Shown here one piece after another: positions 25,908 to 33,270 of a stretch of 38,169 nucleotides of DNA. The translations under genes were made by a program, and so were the position numbers. Positions within the stretch are counted from its first letter, which is position 1; every line of letters starts with the position of its first letter. Source of the stretch: Polaromonas jejuensis NBRC 106434 (GTDB lineage Bacteria > Pseudomonadota > Gammaproteobacteria > Burkholderiales > Burkholderiaceae_C); the NCBI RefSeq assembly GCF_001598235.1, contig NZ_BCYO01000034.1, forward strand, positions 1 through 38,169, written 5' to 3'. The notes below the pieces were generated by a model, which worked only from the letters and a program-made list of their open reading frames with translations, searched no databases and was not told the DNA's origin.

Positions 25908-27462
25908 AATTCACCCGCTGGCTGCGTCCTTGCCAGAACGGCTCACGCAAACGGTTCTTCAGCACCTTGCCGGCGGCCGACAACGGCAAGGCCTCGATGA
26001 AGTCCACCGTCTTCGGACACTTGTAGCCGGCCAGCCGCGTGCGACAGTGATCACGCAGTGCCTGCCCATCGGCCAGGTGCCCCGGACGCAACACCACCAC
26101 GGCGTGCACGGCCTCGCCCCACTGCTCGCTGGGCACGCCGATGACCGCACAGCTGGCCACTGCGGGGTGCAGCATCAGGGCCGCCTCGACCTCGACGGAA
26201 TAGACGTTCTCGCCGCCGCTGATGATCATGTCCTTGAGGCGGTCCACCACGTGCATGTAACCCGACCCATCCATCCAGGCGCCATCGCCGGTAAACAGCC
26301 AGCCATCGCGCAGCGCGCCGGCCGTCTCCGCGGGCTTGTTCCAGTAACCGAGCATCACACCCGGACCGCGCACCGCGATCTCGCCCACCGTCCCGGACAG
26401 CACCGGCTGGCCCTCGCCATCGACGATGCGCACCTCGCAGCCATAGCCGGCACGCCCCACCGAGCGCAGCACCTTGTCAAAACGCGCTCGCGTCGCCTGG
26501 CACATTGGGCCATTGAGGCTCACCACAGCCGAGGTTTCCGTCATGCCGTACGAGGTGATGAAGCCCACATGCGGCAGCGCCTGCATGGCACGGTCCAGCA
26601 GCGCGGGCGGCATGGGAGACGCCCCATGCACGATGCGCTGCAGGCTGCGCAGCCGTGCGGCGTCAAAGACTGGATGGTCCAGCAGCATTTGCAGCATGCT
26701 GGGCACCAGCATCACGTCGCTGACGCGGTGGCGTTCGATGGCGTCGAGCACCGCGTCGGCGCGAAACACCGGTTCGATCACACTGGTCGCTCCGATCACG
26801 ATCTGCGTCACCAGCCGTCCCAGTCCCGCCACGTGAAACAGCGGCGCGACCAGCAGCGAAATACCATCCGGCGCCATGGACAGCTCGGCCAGCCGTGCCA
26901 CGGCGGCAGACCACAGGTTGGCGTGCGAGAGCATCACCCCCTTGGGGAAGCCGGTGGTGCCGCCGGTGTAGAGGATGGCAGCGAGCTCATCGCCCTGGCG
27001 CCCGGCGTCCGTCATGGGGGCTGCGGCCTGCAGCAGGGCTTCATACGACAGCATGCCCTCGGGCGCGGCTGCGTCGCCCGCGTGGACCACCGTCCGCACC
27101 ACCGTGGCCTGCTGGCGGATGGCCGGCACCTGCGCGGCAAAGGCATCGTCCACCAGCAGCACGGCTGTTTCGCAGTCGTTCAGTGAATAGGCGATCTCGG
27201 CTGCGCTCCAGCGCGTGTTGACCGGATTGGCCACGGCACCCGCCCACCACACGGCCAGAAAGAATTCGGCATAGCGATCGGAGTTGTGCGCCAGCATGGC
27301 GACACGGTCCCCGGGTTGCACGCCCAGCGTGCGCAAGGCGCCGGCCAGGCGGGCCACGCGGCCACCCAAGGTGCCGAAACTGTGGCGCCGCCCGGAGAAA
27401 ATCGTCGCCGTGCGCTCAGGGCATTGCTGCAGGGCCCGGTGCAGGCCTTGGGTCAGATACAT
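25906..27462 (-). CDS. AMP-forming acyl-CoA ligase
   Basis: 518 aa. ANL-superfamily ligase with YTGGTTGFPKGVMLSHANL as phosphate loop, APLFHVAGLGRLV, SYGMTETSAVVSLNGP, FTGDGAWMDGSGYMHVVDRL, MIISGGENVYSVEVE hinge and catalytic Lys in LSAAGKVLKNRL. Start ATG at 27462 follows CAGGAGA; in-frame sequence above it (to 27549) is the intergenic control region. The gene stands alone between the AraC gene (stop at 27556) and the next Bug gene and has its own AraC-type site (27518-27560). Probably the entry enzyme that activates the substrate of the block; substrate not readable. Confidence 0.9.
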   Translation of the reverse strand: MYLTQGLHRALQQCPERTATIFSGRRHSFGTLGGRVARLAGALRTLGVQPGDRVAMLAHNSDRYAEFFLAVWWAGAVANPVNTRWSAAEIAYSLNDCETAVLLVDDAFAAQVPAIRQQATVVRTVVHAGDAAAPEGMLSYEALLQAAAPMTDAGRQGDELAAILYTGGTTGFPKGVMLSHANLWSAAVARLAELSMAPDGISLLVAPLFHVAGLGRLVTQIVIGATSVIEPVFRADAVLDAIERHRVSDVMLVPSMLQMLLDHPVFDAARLRSLQRIVHGASPMPPALLDRAMQALPHVGFITSYGMTETSAVVSLNGPMCQATRARFDKVLRSVGRAGYGCEVRIVDGEGQPVLSGTVGEIAVRGPGVMLGYWNKPAETAGALRDGWLFTGDGAWMDGSGYMHVVDRLKDMIISGGENVYSVEVEAALMLHPAVASCAVIGVPSEQWGEAVHAVVVLRPGHLADGQALRDHCRTRLAGYKCPKTVDFIEALPLSAAGKVLKNRLREPFWQGRSQRVN

Positions 27463-27491
27463 CGGCTTGTCTCCTGGAGTTACAGGCAACA

Positions 27492-27560
27492 AGCGTACGT
27501 AGCTCCCCTTGCAGCCACAATGGCCGCCGCGTGCAAAACCGGTTGGCAAAAACGATCAGG
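27492..27560 (-). promoter_or_regulatory. Site B: AraC-type direct repeat with promoter before the acyl-CoA ligase gene
   Basis: Plus-strand view: CAATGGC (27518-27524) and TTGGCAAAAACGATCAGG (27543-27560), with the two TGGC cores 23 bases apart, as expected for an AraC-family dimer on direct repeats. On the minus strand a -35-like TTGTGG (27520-27515) overlaps the proximal half-site, then a 17-base spacer and -10-like TACGCT (27497-27492). This is a class II activator layout. The start of the ligase gene is 30 bases beyond the -10. Confidence 0.6.
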
Positions 27561-28587
27561 ATGCGGCCGACGACAGATGGGTCTGCCGGTATACGCCCGG
27601 CGACAGCCCGGTCCAGCCCTTGAAGGCGCGGTGGAAGGTGCTGGCCTCGGAAAACCCGAGCCGGTTCGCAATGTCGAGCAGCGTGAGTTCGGGCTGGCCG
27701 AGGTATTCGATGGCCACGTCCCGCCGCAGGTCGTCCTTGATCGCCTGGAAGCCCTGCCCTTCGTCGCGCAGGCGCCGGCGCAGGGTCTGCGGCGTCATGG
27801 CCAGCGACTGACCCACGGACTCCAGCGACGGCAGTTCCTCAGAAAGGTGCCGGCGCAACAGACGGCGGATGCGCTCGGTGAGACTGGTCTGGTCGCGGTA
27901 CTTGACCAGCAGGCTGGTCGGTGCCTGCTGGAGGAACTCCTGCAGGCTCTGGCTGTTCTGCACCACCGGCAGGTCCAGCCAGCGCGCATCGAAACGGAAA
28001 CCGACCCAGGGGTACTCGTAGCGCACCGGAGCCTGAAAGAGCCGCCCGGCATCGCTGCTGCAGCCGACGTCGACCGGACGGTACATCACCTCCAGCACCG
28101 GAATGCGCCTGGCGACCAGCCAGGAGGCCAGCCCATAGGTGAAGAAACAAAAGGTGCGATCGGCGTAGCCCAGTTTCGGATCCCGCTCGCCATGCGAGGC
28201 CAGCCGCACCGAGGCCATGCCCTGCTCCACCACCAGACGCGGTACAAAGTCGTGCAGCAGCAGGTGGTAGAAGCGAAAACCGGTGCGCAGCGCCTCGCCG
28301 AGCGTGCGGCAGTGAATCAGCAGGCTGCATACCTGCGCGAAGCTGCCCAGCCTGATCGGGTGGCTGCACAGGCCCCAGAGCTCGTCGCGGGTGACACGGC
28401 TCAGGATCCGGATCAGCGCCGCGTACTGGGCCTGTGTGACGCGCGACAGCGGCGAATCCAGCAACGCCGGGGCAATGCCGGCACGCCGCAGGATGGGCTC
28501 CGCATCCAGCCCCCGCACGCGAGCCCCCTGCAGGATCTGGATGACCTGCAGGATGGCAATCGTATGGTGGGTACCCGGAACCGACAT
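27556..28587 (-). CDS. AraC-family transcriptional regulator (arabinose-binding-type N-domain)
   Basis: 343 aa. The long N-terminal domain (about 1-210) is the type found in OruR/ArgR-like AraC regulators (LRRAGIAPALLDSPLSRVTQ, then a helical effector domain). The C-terminal 100 residues are the double helix-turn-helix: SLESVGQSLAMTPQTLRRRL and LTLLDIANRLGFSEASTFHR, then AFKGWTGLSPGVYR. The ATG at 28587 overlaps the TGA of the upstream Bug gene (TGATG), so it is translated with it. It should sense a pathway compound and act on the three sites at 25843-25907, 27492-27560 and 30882-30949, the last of which would make it autoregulated. Confidence 0.9.
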   Translation of the reverse strand: MSVPGTHHTIAILQVIQILQGARVRGLDAEPILRRAGIAPALLDSPLSRVTQAQYAALIRILSRVTRDELWGLCSHPIRLGSFAQVCSLLIHCRTLGEALRTGFRFYHLLLHDFVPRLVVEQGMASVRLASHGERDPKLGYADRTFCFFTYGLASWLVARRIPVLEVMYRPVDVGCSSDAGRLFQAPVRYEYPWVGFRFDARWLDLPVVQNSQSLQEFLQQAPTSLLVKYRDQTSLTERIRRLLRRHLSEELPSLESVGQSLAMTPQTLRRRLRDEGQGFQAIKDDLRRDVAIEYLGQPELTLLDIANRLGFSEASTFHRAFKGWTGLSPGVYRQTHLSSAAS

Positions 28588-29594
28588 CAATCCAGTTTAA
28601 TGCCCAGTTCCTGCACAAAGAGCTTTTCGCGCGCGGTCTGCTCGATGGCGTACTTCCTGTAGTCCTCGCTGCCCATGTAAATGGGCACCTGGTCGTTCTG
28701 CTCCAGCACGCGCAGGTAGCCGGGGTCGCTCATCGCCTTGCGGAACGCATCGTGCAGCACCTTCACCACTTTCGGGTCCATGCCCTTGGGGCCGGCCAGG
28801 CCGATGGGCGAGTTCACCACGATGTCGTAGCCCAGTTCCTTCAGCGTGGGCACCTGCGGCCAGCGCTTGAGCCGGCTGTCGCCCAGCGTGGCCAGCACGC
28901 GGGCCTTGCCGGACTCGGCCAGCGCGCCCCAGCCGGGATCGGAGATCACCATCAGGTGTCCGCCAAGCAGGGCCGTCGACTCCTCGGCTATGCCCTTGAA
29001 GGGAATGAAGTTCAGCCGCACGCCGGCCGCCTTGGCCAGGCGTTCAGCGGCGATGTGGCCGCCGCTGCCGCGGCCGGTGGCGCCGTAGCTGACCGTTCCC
29101 GGGTTCTTCTTCGCGTCGGCCAGCAGGTCCTGCAGCGTCTTCCAGGGCGCATCCTGGCGCACCACGATGCCATTGGTGTAACCGGTCAGGCAAATCAGGT
29201 AGGTGAAATCGGTGACGGGGTCATAGCTGACCTTCATCAGGTGCGGCAGGCGGAACAGCGTGGCGGCCACCAGCGAGATCGTATAGCCGTCCGGTGCCGC
29301 TGACTGCGCCATGCCGGCCGGGCCCAGCGTGCCGCCCACGCCGGGGCGGTTGACGATGACGAGCGGTTGTCCCAGATCCTTCGAGGCCGCCTGCGCCAGG
29401 GCGCGGATTTGCACGTCAGTGGCGCCGCCCGGCGGGAACGGCAGGATCAGCGTGATGGGCTTGGACGGGTAGGTTTCGGCGTGTGCCGGGGACAGCCCCG
29501 CCAGCACCGCCGCCGCCAGCAGCAGCGCCGCCCACAGCCAGCGCGTGGCCCCGCGCAGAGGCCGGCGCCATTGTCCTTGCATGCTCGCAGTCAT
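28587..29594 (-). CDS. Bug-family substrate-binding protein
   Basis: 335 aa. TctC/Bug receptor. A long signal peptide (arginine-rich n-region, core WLWAALLLAAAVLAGL, cleavage after AHAE) precedes YPSKPITLILPFPPGGATD, VNRPGVGGTLG and a variant FIPFKGIAEESTALLGGHL in which the common YKG reads FKG. RBS GAGGAG precedes the ATG at 29594. Located between the racemase-like gene (52 bases upstream) and the AraC gene (TGATG overlap), so receptor and regulator share a transcript. Confidence 0.9.
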   Translation of the reverse strand: MTASMQGQWRRPLRGATRWLWAALLLAAAVLAGLSPAHAETYPSKPITLILPFPPGGATDVQIRALAQAASKDLGQPLVIVNRPGVGGTLGPAGMAQSAAPDGYTISLVAATLFRLPHLMKVSYDPVTDFTYLICLTGYTNGIVVRQDAPWKTLQDLLADAKKNPGTVSYGATGRGSGGHIAAERLAKAAGVRLNFIPFKGIAEESTALLGGHLMVISDPGWGALAESGKARVLATLGDSRLKRWPQVPTLKELGYDIVVNSPIGLAGPKGMDPKVVKVLHDAFRKAMSDPGYLRVLEQNDQVPIYMGSEDYRKYAIEQTAREKLFVQELGIKLD

Positions 29595-29646
29595 CTTGTG
29601 CTCCTCTGGTTATGGAAATGATGGAAACTGCAATGAAAAAACAGGG

Positions 29647-30858
29647 TCAGCCCACGGCGTCCTGGCGCCGCAGCGCAGCGATGTCATCGAGGCTGTAGCC
29701 CGCACCGCGCAGCACCTCGTCGGTGTGCTCGCCCTGGCGCGGCGCCGGGTGGCGCACGGCGAATTCGAAGCCGGTCATCTTTACCGGGCAGGCCAGTTGC
29801 CGCGCGCCCAAGGGCCCCTGCGCCTCCTGCGCACCGGCTAGCGGCAGCACCATGCCACGCGCCAGGAAATGCTCGCTGGCCAGCGCGTCCTCCAGCTTGA
29901 GCACCGGCGTCACACAGCAGTCGCTGCCCTGCAGGGTCTGGGTCCACCATGCCAGCGAATGCGCGCCGATCACGCGCTGGAGTTCGGCGCGCACCCAGTC
30001 GGACTGGGCCGGGTCGCTGGGCGCGTGCAGCGCCTGCAGATCCGCACGGCCGATCAGCGCGCAGAAACCGTCCCAGAACTTCTTTTCCAGCGCCGCCACC
30101 GCCACATGCCCGCCGTCCGCCGTGGCGTACATCGCGTAGCACGGCAAGGCGCCGGTGAGCTTGCTGGCCCCGGCCGGCGCGGTCTTGCCCTGTGTATTGA
30201 CGGCTGCCAGCGGAATCACCGCATGCGCGAGCAGCCCGTCGGCAATGGCGATGTCCACGTGCCGGCCGAGCCCCGTGCGCGCGACGTCGTACAGGGCCGC
30301 CAGGATGCCCATCACCGCGGTCAATGAGCCGCCGAGCAGGTCCGCCACCGGCACGTTGGACAGCGCCGGCGGCTGGCCGGGCGCGCCGATCTGGTCGGCC
30401 ACCCCGGTCCAGCCGCAGTAGTTCATGTCGTGACCGGGCGCGTCCTTGTACGGCCCGGTCTGGCCGTAGCCGGTCAGGCTGCAGTAGACGATCCTCGGAT
30501 TGCGCGCGGCGACCGCCGCATAGCCCACTCCCAGGCGATCCATCACGCCGGGGCGGAAGCTCTCCACCAGCACGTCGGCCTGCTCGCACAGGCGCAGCAA
30601 CGTGGCCACACCCTCGGGCTGCTTGAGGTCGATGCGGATGCCGCGCTTGTTGCGGTTGACCAGGGTGCGCACCGCCTCGGCCGCGTAGTCGCCGGCGCCA
30701 GTGTCCTCCACCTTGATCACCTCGGCGCCCAGGTCGGCCAGGTGCAGGGTACAGACCGGGCCGGGCAACAGTCGGGTGAGGTCCAGCACGCGGACACCGG
30801 CCAGGGGTGCGCCCTGGCGTTGGGACAGTCTGGCAAGCGAGGCGGAAGGATTGCGCAT
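29647..30858 (-). CDS. CaiB/BaiF family protein, alpha-methylacyl-CoA racemase-like
   Basis: 403 aa. Family III fold with LLPGPVCTLHLADLGAEVIK, NRNKRGIRIDLKQ and SLTGYGQTGPYKDAPGHD. His143 in PGHDMNY and Asp173 in VPVADLLGG are 30 residues apart, exactly the spacing of the catalytic His126/Asp156 pair of alpha-methylacyl-CoA racemase. CoA-transferases of the family keep the Asp but not this His. A 2-methylacyl-CoA epimerase is therefore favoured, which would prepare branched acyl-CoAs for a stereospecific dehydrogenase. In-frame sequence upstream of 30858 is not used: it overlaps the methyltransferase gene in another frame. Site C and a good promoter-like pair lie directly upstream. Confidence 0.87.
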   Translation of the reverse strand: MRNPSASLARLSQRQGAPLAGVRVLDLTRLLPGPVCTLHLADLGAEVIKVEDTGAGDYAAEAVRTLVNRNKRGIRIDLKQPEGVATLLRLCEQADVLVESFRPGVMDRLGVGYAAVAARNPRIVYCSLTGYGQTGPYKDAPGHDMNYCGWTGVADQIGAPGQPPALSNVPVADLLGGSLTAVMGILAALYDVARTGLGRHVDIAIADGLLAHAVIPLAAVNTQGKTAPAGASKLTGALPCYAMYATADGGHVAVAALEKKFWDGFCALIGRADLQALHAPSDPAQSDWVRAELQRVIGAHSLAWWTQTLQGSDCCVTPVLKLEDALASEHFLARGMVLPLAGAQEAQGPLGARQLACPVKMTGFEFAVRHPAPRQGEHTDEVLRGAGYSLDDIAALRRQDAVG

Positions 30859-30881
30859 GGGAGGCTCTTGAAACTGGCACC

Positions 30882-30949
30882 AGTCTAGGTAGCCACCCCG
30901 CGCCCAACAATGGCGCACACGCTCAAAGCCATTGGCAGGAAAGATCAGG
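30882..30949 (-). promoter_or_regulatory. Site C: AraC-type direct repeat with promoter before the racemase-Bug-AraC operon
   Basis: Plus-strand view: CAATGGC (30908-30914) and TTGGCAGGAAAGATCAGG (30932-30949), TGGC cores 22 bases apart. On the minus strand a -35-like TTGTTG (30910-30905) is followed by a 17-base spacer and TAGACT (30887-30882). Compared with site B, CAATGGC, TTGGCA, GATCAGG and the promoter position are the same. The translation start is 24 bases past the -10. Confidence 0.6.
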
Positions 30950-30973
30950 CGGCCCTGCCGGCCGCCGGGAGGC

Positions 30974-31762
30974 TCAAGCCCTTTTTGCGACACCCCGGCC
31001 GATTGGAAACTCGCCATTGCGCGCAGGATGGCGCTGGCCGAGGCCGGCAGCGGCCGCGCCTTGAGGTGGGCGAGCATGAACGGCGTCACCCTTGGGCTTG
31101 CTCCGGCGCCGCAGCCCCACCGGGCGTTCGCCGTACACCCCGCTGGCAATGTACACCGCGCCCAGGAATCGGGCTTGCACCTCCATAGGCCCCACCAGCC
31201 CAGCCAATTTGTCCCAGGGCCGGCCCAGGCCCTCGAGCGTGGTCGTGGAATGCAGCGCGGCCGGCAGCACGAACCAGTTGATCGGCCAGATCCACGGGCC
31301 GGCCCATTGGAGGCCCGCAGCCACCACATGGGCGCCGGGCTTGAGATGCCTGACAACGTTGGCAATGGCCTCGGGCTGGCGCAGGATGTCATGGGTGAAA
31401 TGGAACAGTGCCGCATCGGCCATCACCGGTATCTCGGCCATCTCGACCGGAGCGCACAGCGTGGTGACATTCTTCCAGTGGGACTGCCCGATACGGTCAC
31501 GCGCCTGCTGCAGCATCTCGGGACATTGCTCGAGGCCGACGATCCGTCCTTTCGCGCCAATGTCCTGCTGGAGCTGCTCGAAACTCAAGCCCGTGCCGCA
31601 GCCCACATCCAGCACCGTATCGCCGGACCGCAACGCGAGCCGGACAATGGCTTCGCGCCGGATGGGCCTGAACAGGGCCAGTTCGAGATCGTAAAAGCCG
31701 GCGCGGTCCCGATACTGTGCCAGCGCGGCACTGCGGTCAGGGTCGGCGTCCCGCTTCGTCAT
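30974..31762 (-). CDS. Class I SAM-dependent methyltransferase
   Basis: 262 aa. Rossmann-type methyltransferase: SAM-binding motif I TVLDVGCGTGLSFEQL near 49-64, acidic residue after the second strand in IVGLEQCPEML, and FHFTHDILRQPEAIANVVRHL (motif IV/post region), then LKPGAHVVAAGLQW. The ATG at 31762 is used; an alternative start at 31810 lies inside the stress-protein gene. The last 45 or so residues (from YGERPVGLRRR) are Arg/Ala/Gly/Pro-rich and do not look like part of the fold, so the gene may have lost its original stop. Acceptor unknown. It starts 11 bases after the stress-protein stop and is likely cotranscribed with it. Confidence 0.8.
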   Translation of the reverse strand: MTKRDADPDRSAALAQYRDRAGFYDLELALFRPIRREAIVRLALRSGDTVLDVGCGTGLSFEQLQQDIGAKGRIVGLEQCPEMLQQARDRIGQSHWKNVTTLCAPVEMAEIPVMADAALFHFTHDILRQPEAIANVVRHLKPGAHVVAAGLQWAGPWIWPINWFVLPAALHSTTTLEGLGRPWDKLAGLVGPMEVQARFLGAVYIASGVYGERPVGLRRRSKPKGDAVHARPPQGAAAAGLGQRHPARNGEFPIGRGVAKRA

Positions 31763-31772
31763 GGCCAGCCCG

Positions 31773-32210
31773 TCAGCGGGTGATGACCACGAGCACGCTG
31801 CAGGGCGCATGCTCGATCAGGGAGCCCGAAATGGAGCCGCGCCACCAGCGCGCCGCCCAGCTGTCCAGGTGCTTGTGGCCGACGATGATCAGGTCGGCGT
31901 CGACTCGTTGTGCGTACCTGGTGATTTCATTGACCGATTCGCCGAGCAGGACTTCACCGCTGGCTTTGTACCCGGACAGCGAGAGCCGGTGCAGGCCGTC
32001 GTCGAGCACGGCCTGGTATTTTTTCTTCTCGCGCTCTTCGGACTCCAGGTCATAGGCAGCGCCTTCCATGCCGATGAAGCCCATCGTCAAAGGCATGACG
32101 GCGATCAGGAACAATTTCGACTGGCTCCATTGCGCGAGGTCCTGGCAGTCAAGCAAGGCCTTCTGCCCGGTATTGGAGCCGTCGTAAGCCAGCAAAATAC
32201 GCTTGTACAT
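31773..32210 (-). CDS. Universal stress protein (UspA family)
   Basis: 145 aa. Starts MYKRILLAYDGSNTGQKAL, the first strand and the ADP/ATP-binding Asp of the family, and ends with the nucleotide loop VGHKHLDSWAARWWRGSISG followed by HAPCSVLVV. The loop fits the Gly-x2-Gly-x9-Gly-Ser/Thr pattern loosely: the spacing is extended and the first Gly-x2-Gly reads Gly-His-Lys-His, so ATP binding is likely but not certain. A very strong ribosome site AGGAGGTGA precedes the ATG at 32210. Likely a stress or stationary-phase protein; its link to the methyltransferase gene downstream is unknown. Confidence 0.9.
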   Translation of the reverse strand: MYKRILLAYDGSNTGQKALLDCQDLAQWSQSKLFLIAVMPLTMGFIGMEGAAYDLESEEREKKKYQAVLDDGLHRLSLSGYKASGEVLLGESVNEITRYAQRVDADLIIVGHKHLDSWAARWWRGSISGSLIEHAPCSVLVVITR

Positions 32211-32790
32211 GGGTCACCTCCTGGTTGGAGCCCTACACGCTTCGAGCCCGGTTTCAAGCATAGACCCGATGGGCGCGCATGGGTAGCCCCGTGGCTCGAC
32301 GGCATCCGCCAATTGCTATCTGTTTGGCAGCATCTTTGGCAATATTGACAAGCGCTGCCGTCATGTTTTGCCCGGAACATTTTTTTCGCGCCCCACCCGT
32401 TTCGGGGCACCGACTGCGGCAGCATCCTGCCTTCGACTGCCGATGGCGCGGACACGCCGGGCAGGCGGACTATTACCTGCACGGACAGCCTGCATTTCGA
32501 CAGCGGCATGGGCCACCTGCGTATTCCGGTGCCGTTGACCACTTGTGCCGGTAATAGCTGACCACTGCTGCTGGTATTCATTGACCAGGCCCAAACGCAC
32601 ATTTCTCCGTCACAAATGGCAAGCTATCGCTGCCGGCTTGCTGCTGGGGCGTGCCCGAAGCTAAGGCAGAATACGGCCACTAGCTGCCGTTGGTGACCGG
32701 CTCCTTTACGGGCCCTCAATACGAAAGACCGAGGACTGGGCAGGATCAAAAAAAACGCAATATGTGCCGACTCACGTATCGATCAACAGG
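32211..32790. other. No recognisable gene; decayed intergenic DNA
   Basis: About 580 bases without a convincing gene. Apart from the stress-gene leader near 32211-32280, several short open frames exist on both strands, none with a ribosome site and recognisable motifs. One plus-strand frame stays open for about 65 codons up to a stop near 32566 (contains GTDCGSILPSTADG) but has no start and no family I know. The stretch ends where homology to an IS66 transposase begins, so it may include further debris of mobile elements. Confidence 0.5.
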
Positions 32791-33051
32791 GTTGAACGAC
32801 CTGAAAGTCGCTACCTGGACGATCCGGCATTGCCTATCGACGACCGCTTCGATGAGCAGAAAATCAGGCACTGGGGCATTGGGGCGCTCGAACTAGCTTT
32901 TCGCCGGTAGCCTGAGGGTGGGCAAGCGTACTGCGGCCGTCATGAGCTGGAGCCTTGCGCTTACCTGAAGGACGTGCCGAGCAGGCTGCCAACGCAGCCC
33001 GCCAGTCGCACTGCAGAGGTGATGCCGCTTCGCTGGACGCAGCCGGCATAA
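32791..33051 (+). pseudogene. IS66-family transposase (TnpC) 3'-end remnant, frameshifted
   Basis: Three frames together rebuild the conserved C-terminus of IS66 TnpC. Frame one gives SRYLDDPALPID and EQKIRHWGIG (TnpC: RYLDDGALPIDNN, ENQIRPWAIG). After an extra base, frame two gives RSN-stop-LFAGSLRVGKRTAAVMS, where the stop TAG replaces the Trp codon of NWLFAGSLR. After a further deletion, frame three gives AYLKDVPSRLPTQPASR and ends with TAA at 33049. At least one nonsense change and two frameshifts make it dead. A possible right inverted repeat remnant (CAAGACGCATA) lies near 33091-33101. The remnant borders the low-GC defence-like genes. Confidence 0.85.
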
Positions 33052-33223
33052 CGCGAATTCCGATCCGACCTCGGCGTGTCAAGATGACGGCAAGACGCAT
33101 ATGCGGATTTGGGAGGCCTTGGGGTTCATCCGACCTTCCCTCTGCGTTCGGGCGGAACGCGTTGCGGGCCAACGATTCTGACCAGACCAACAAGTATGCT
33201 GGTCGCCTGAGCGCGCCATGGTT

Positions 33224-33263
33224 CCCTGACCCGATTTCAGGTAACCTTGCGTCAAAATCAGGG
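33224..33263 (+). promoter_or_regulatory. Leader inverted repeats overlapping the ribosome site of the RloC-like gene
   Basis: CCCTGA (33224-33229) can pair with TCAGGG (33258-33263), whose last bases belong to the ribosome site AGGGAGGA of the gene starting at 33271; alternatively its CCTGA pairs with TCAGG at 33237-33241. The two pairings exclude each other, which could allow control of translation. It may also be chance, since stems are only 5-6 bp. Confidence 0.35.
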
Positions 33264-33270
33264 AGGATAA

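Noticed and set aside
29647..31416. Reading the racemase-like protein as 589 aa
   Set aside because: The extra 186 residues overlap the methyltransferase gene in another frame and lack family similarity; the ATG at 30858 gives the normal length and follows a promoter-like site.
32105..32602. Minus-strand open frame of 165 codons across the stress-protein leader
   Set aside because: Its 3' part lies in the stress-protein gene in another frame and no motif is visible; probably chance in GC-rich DNA.
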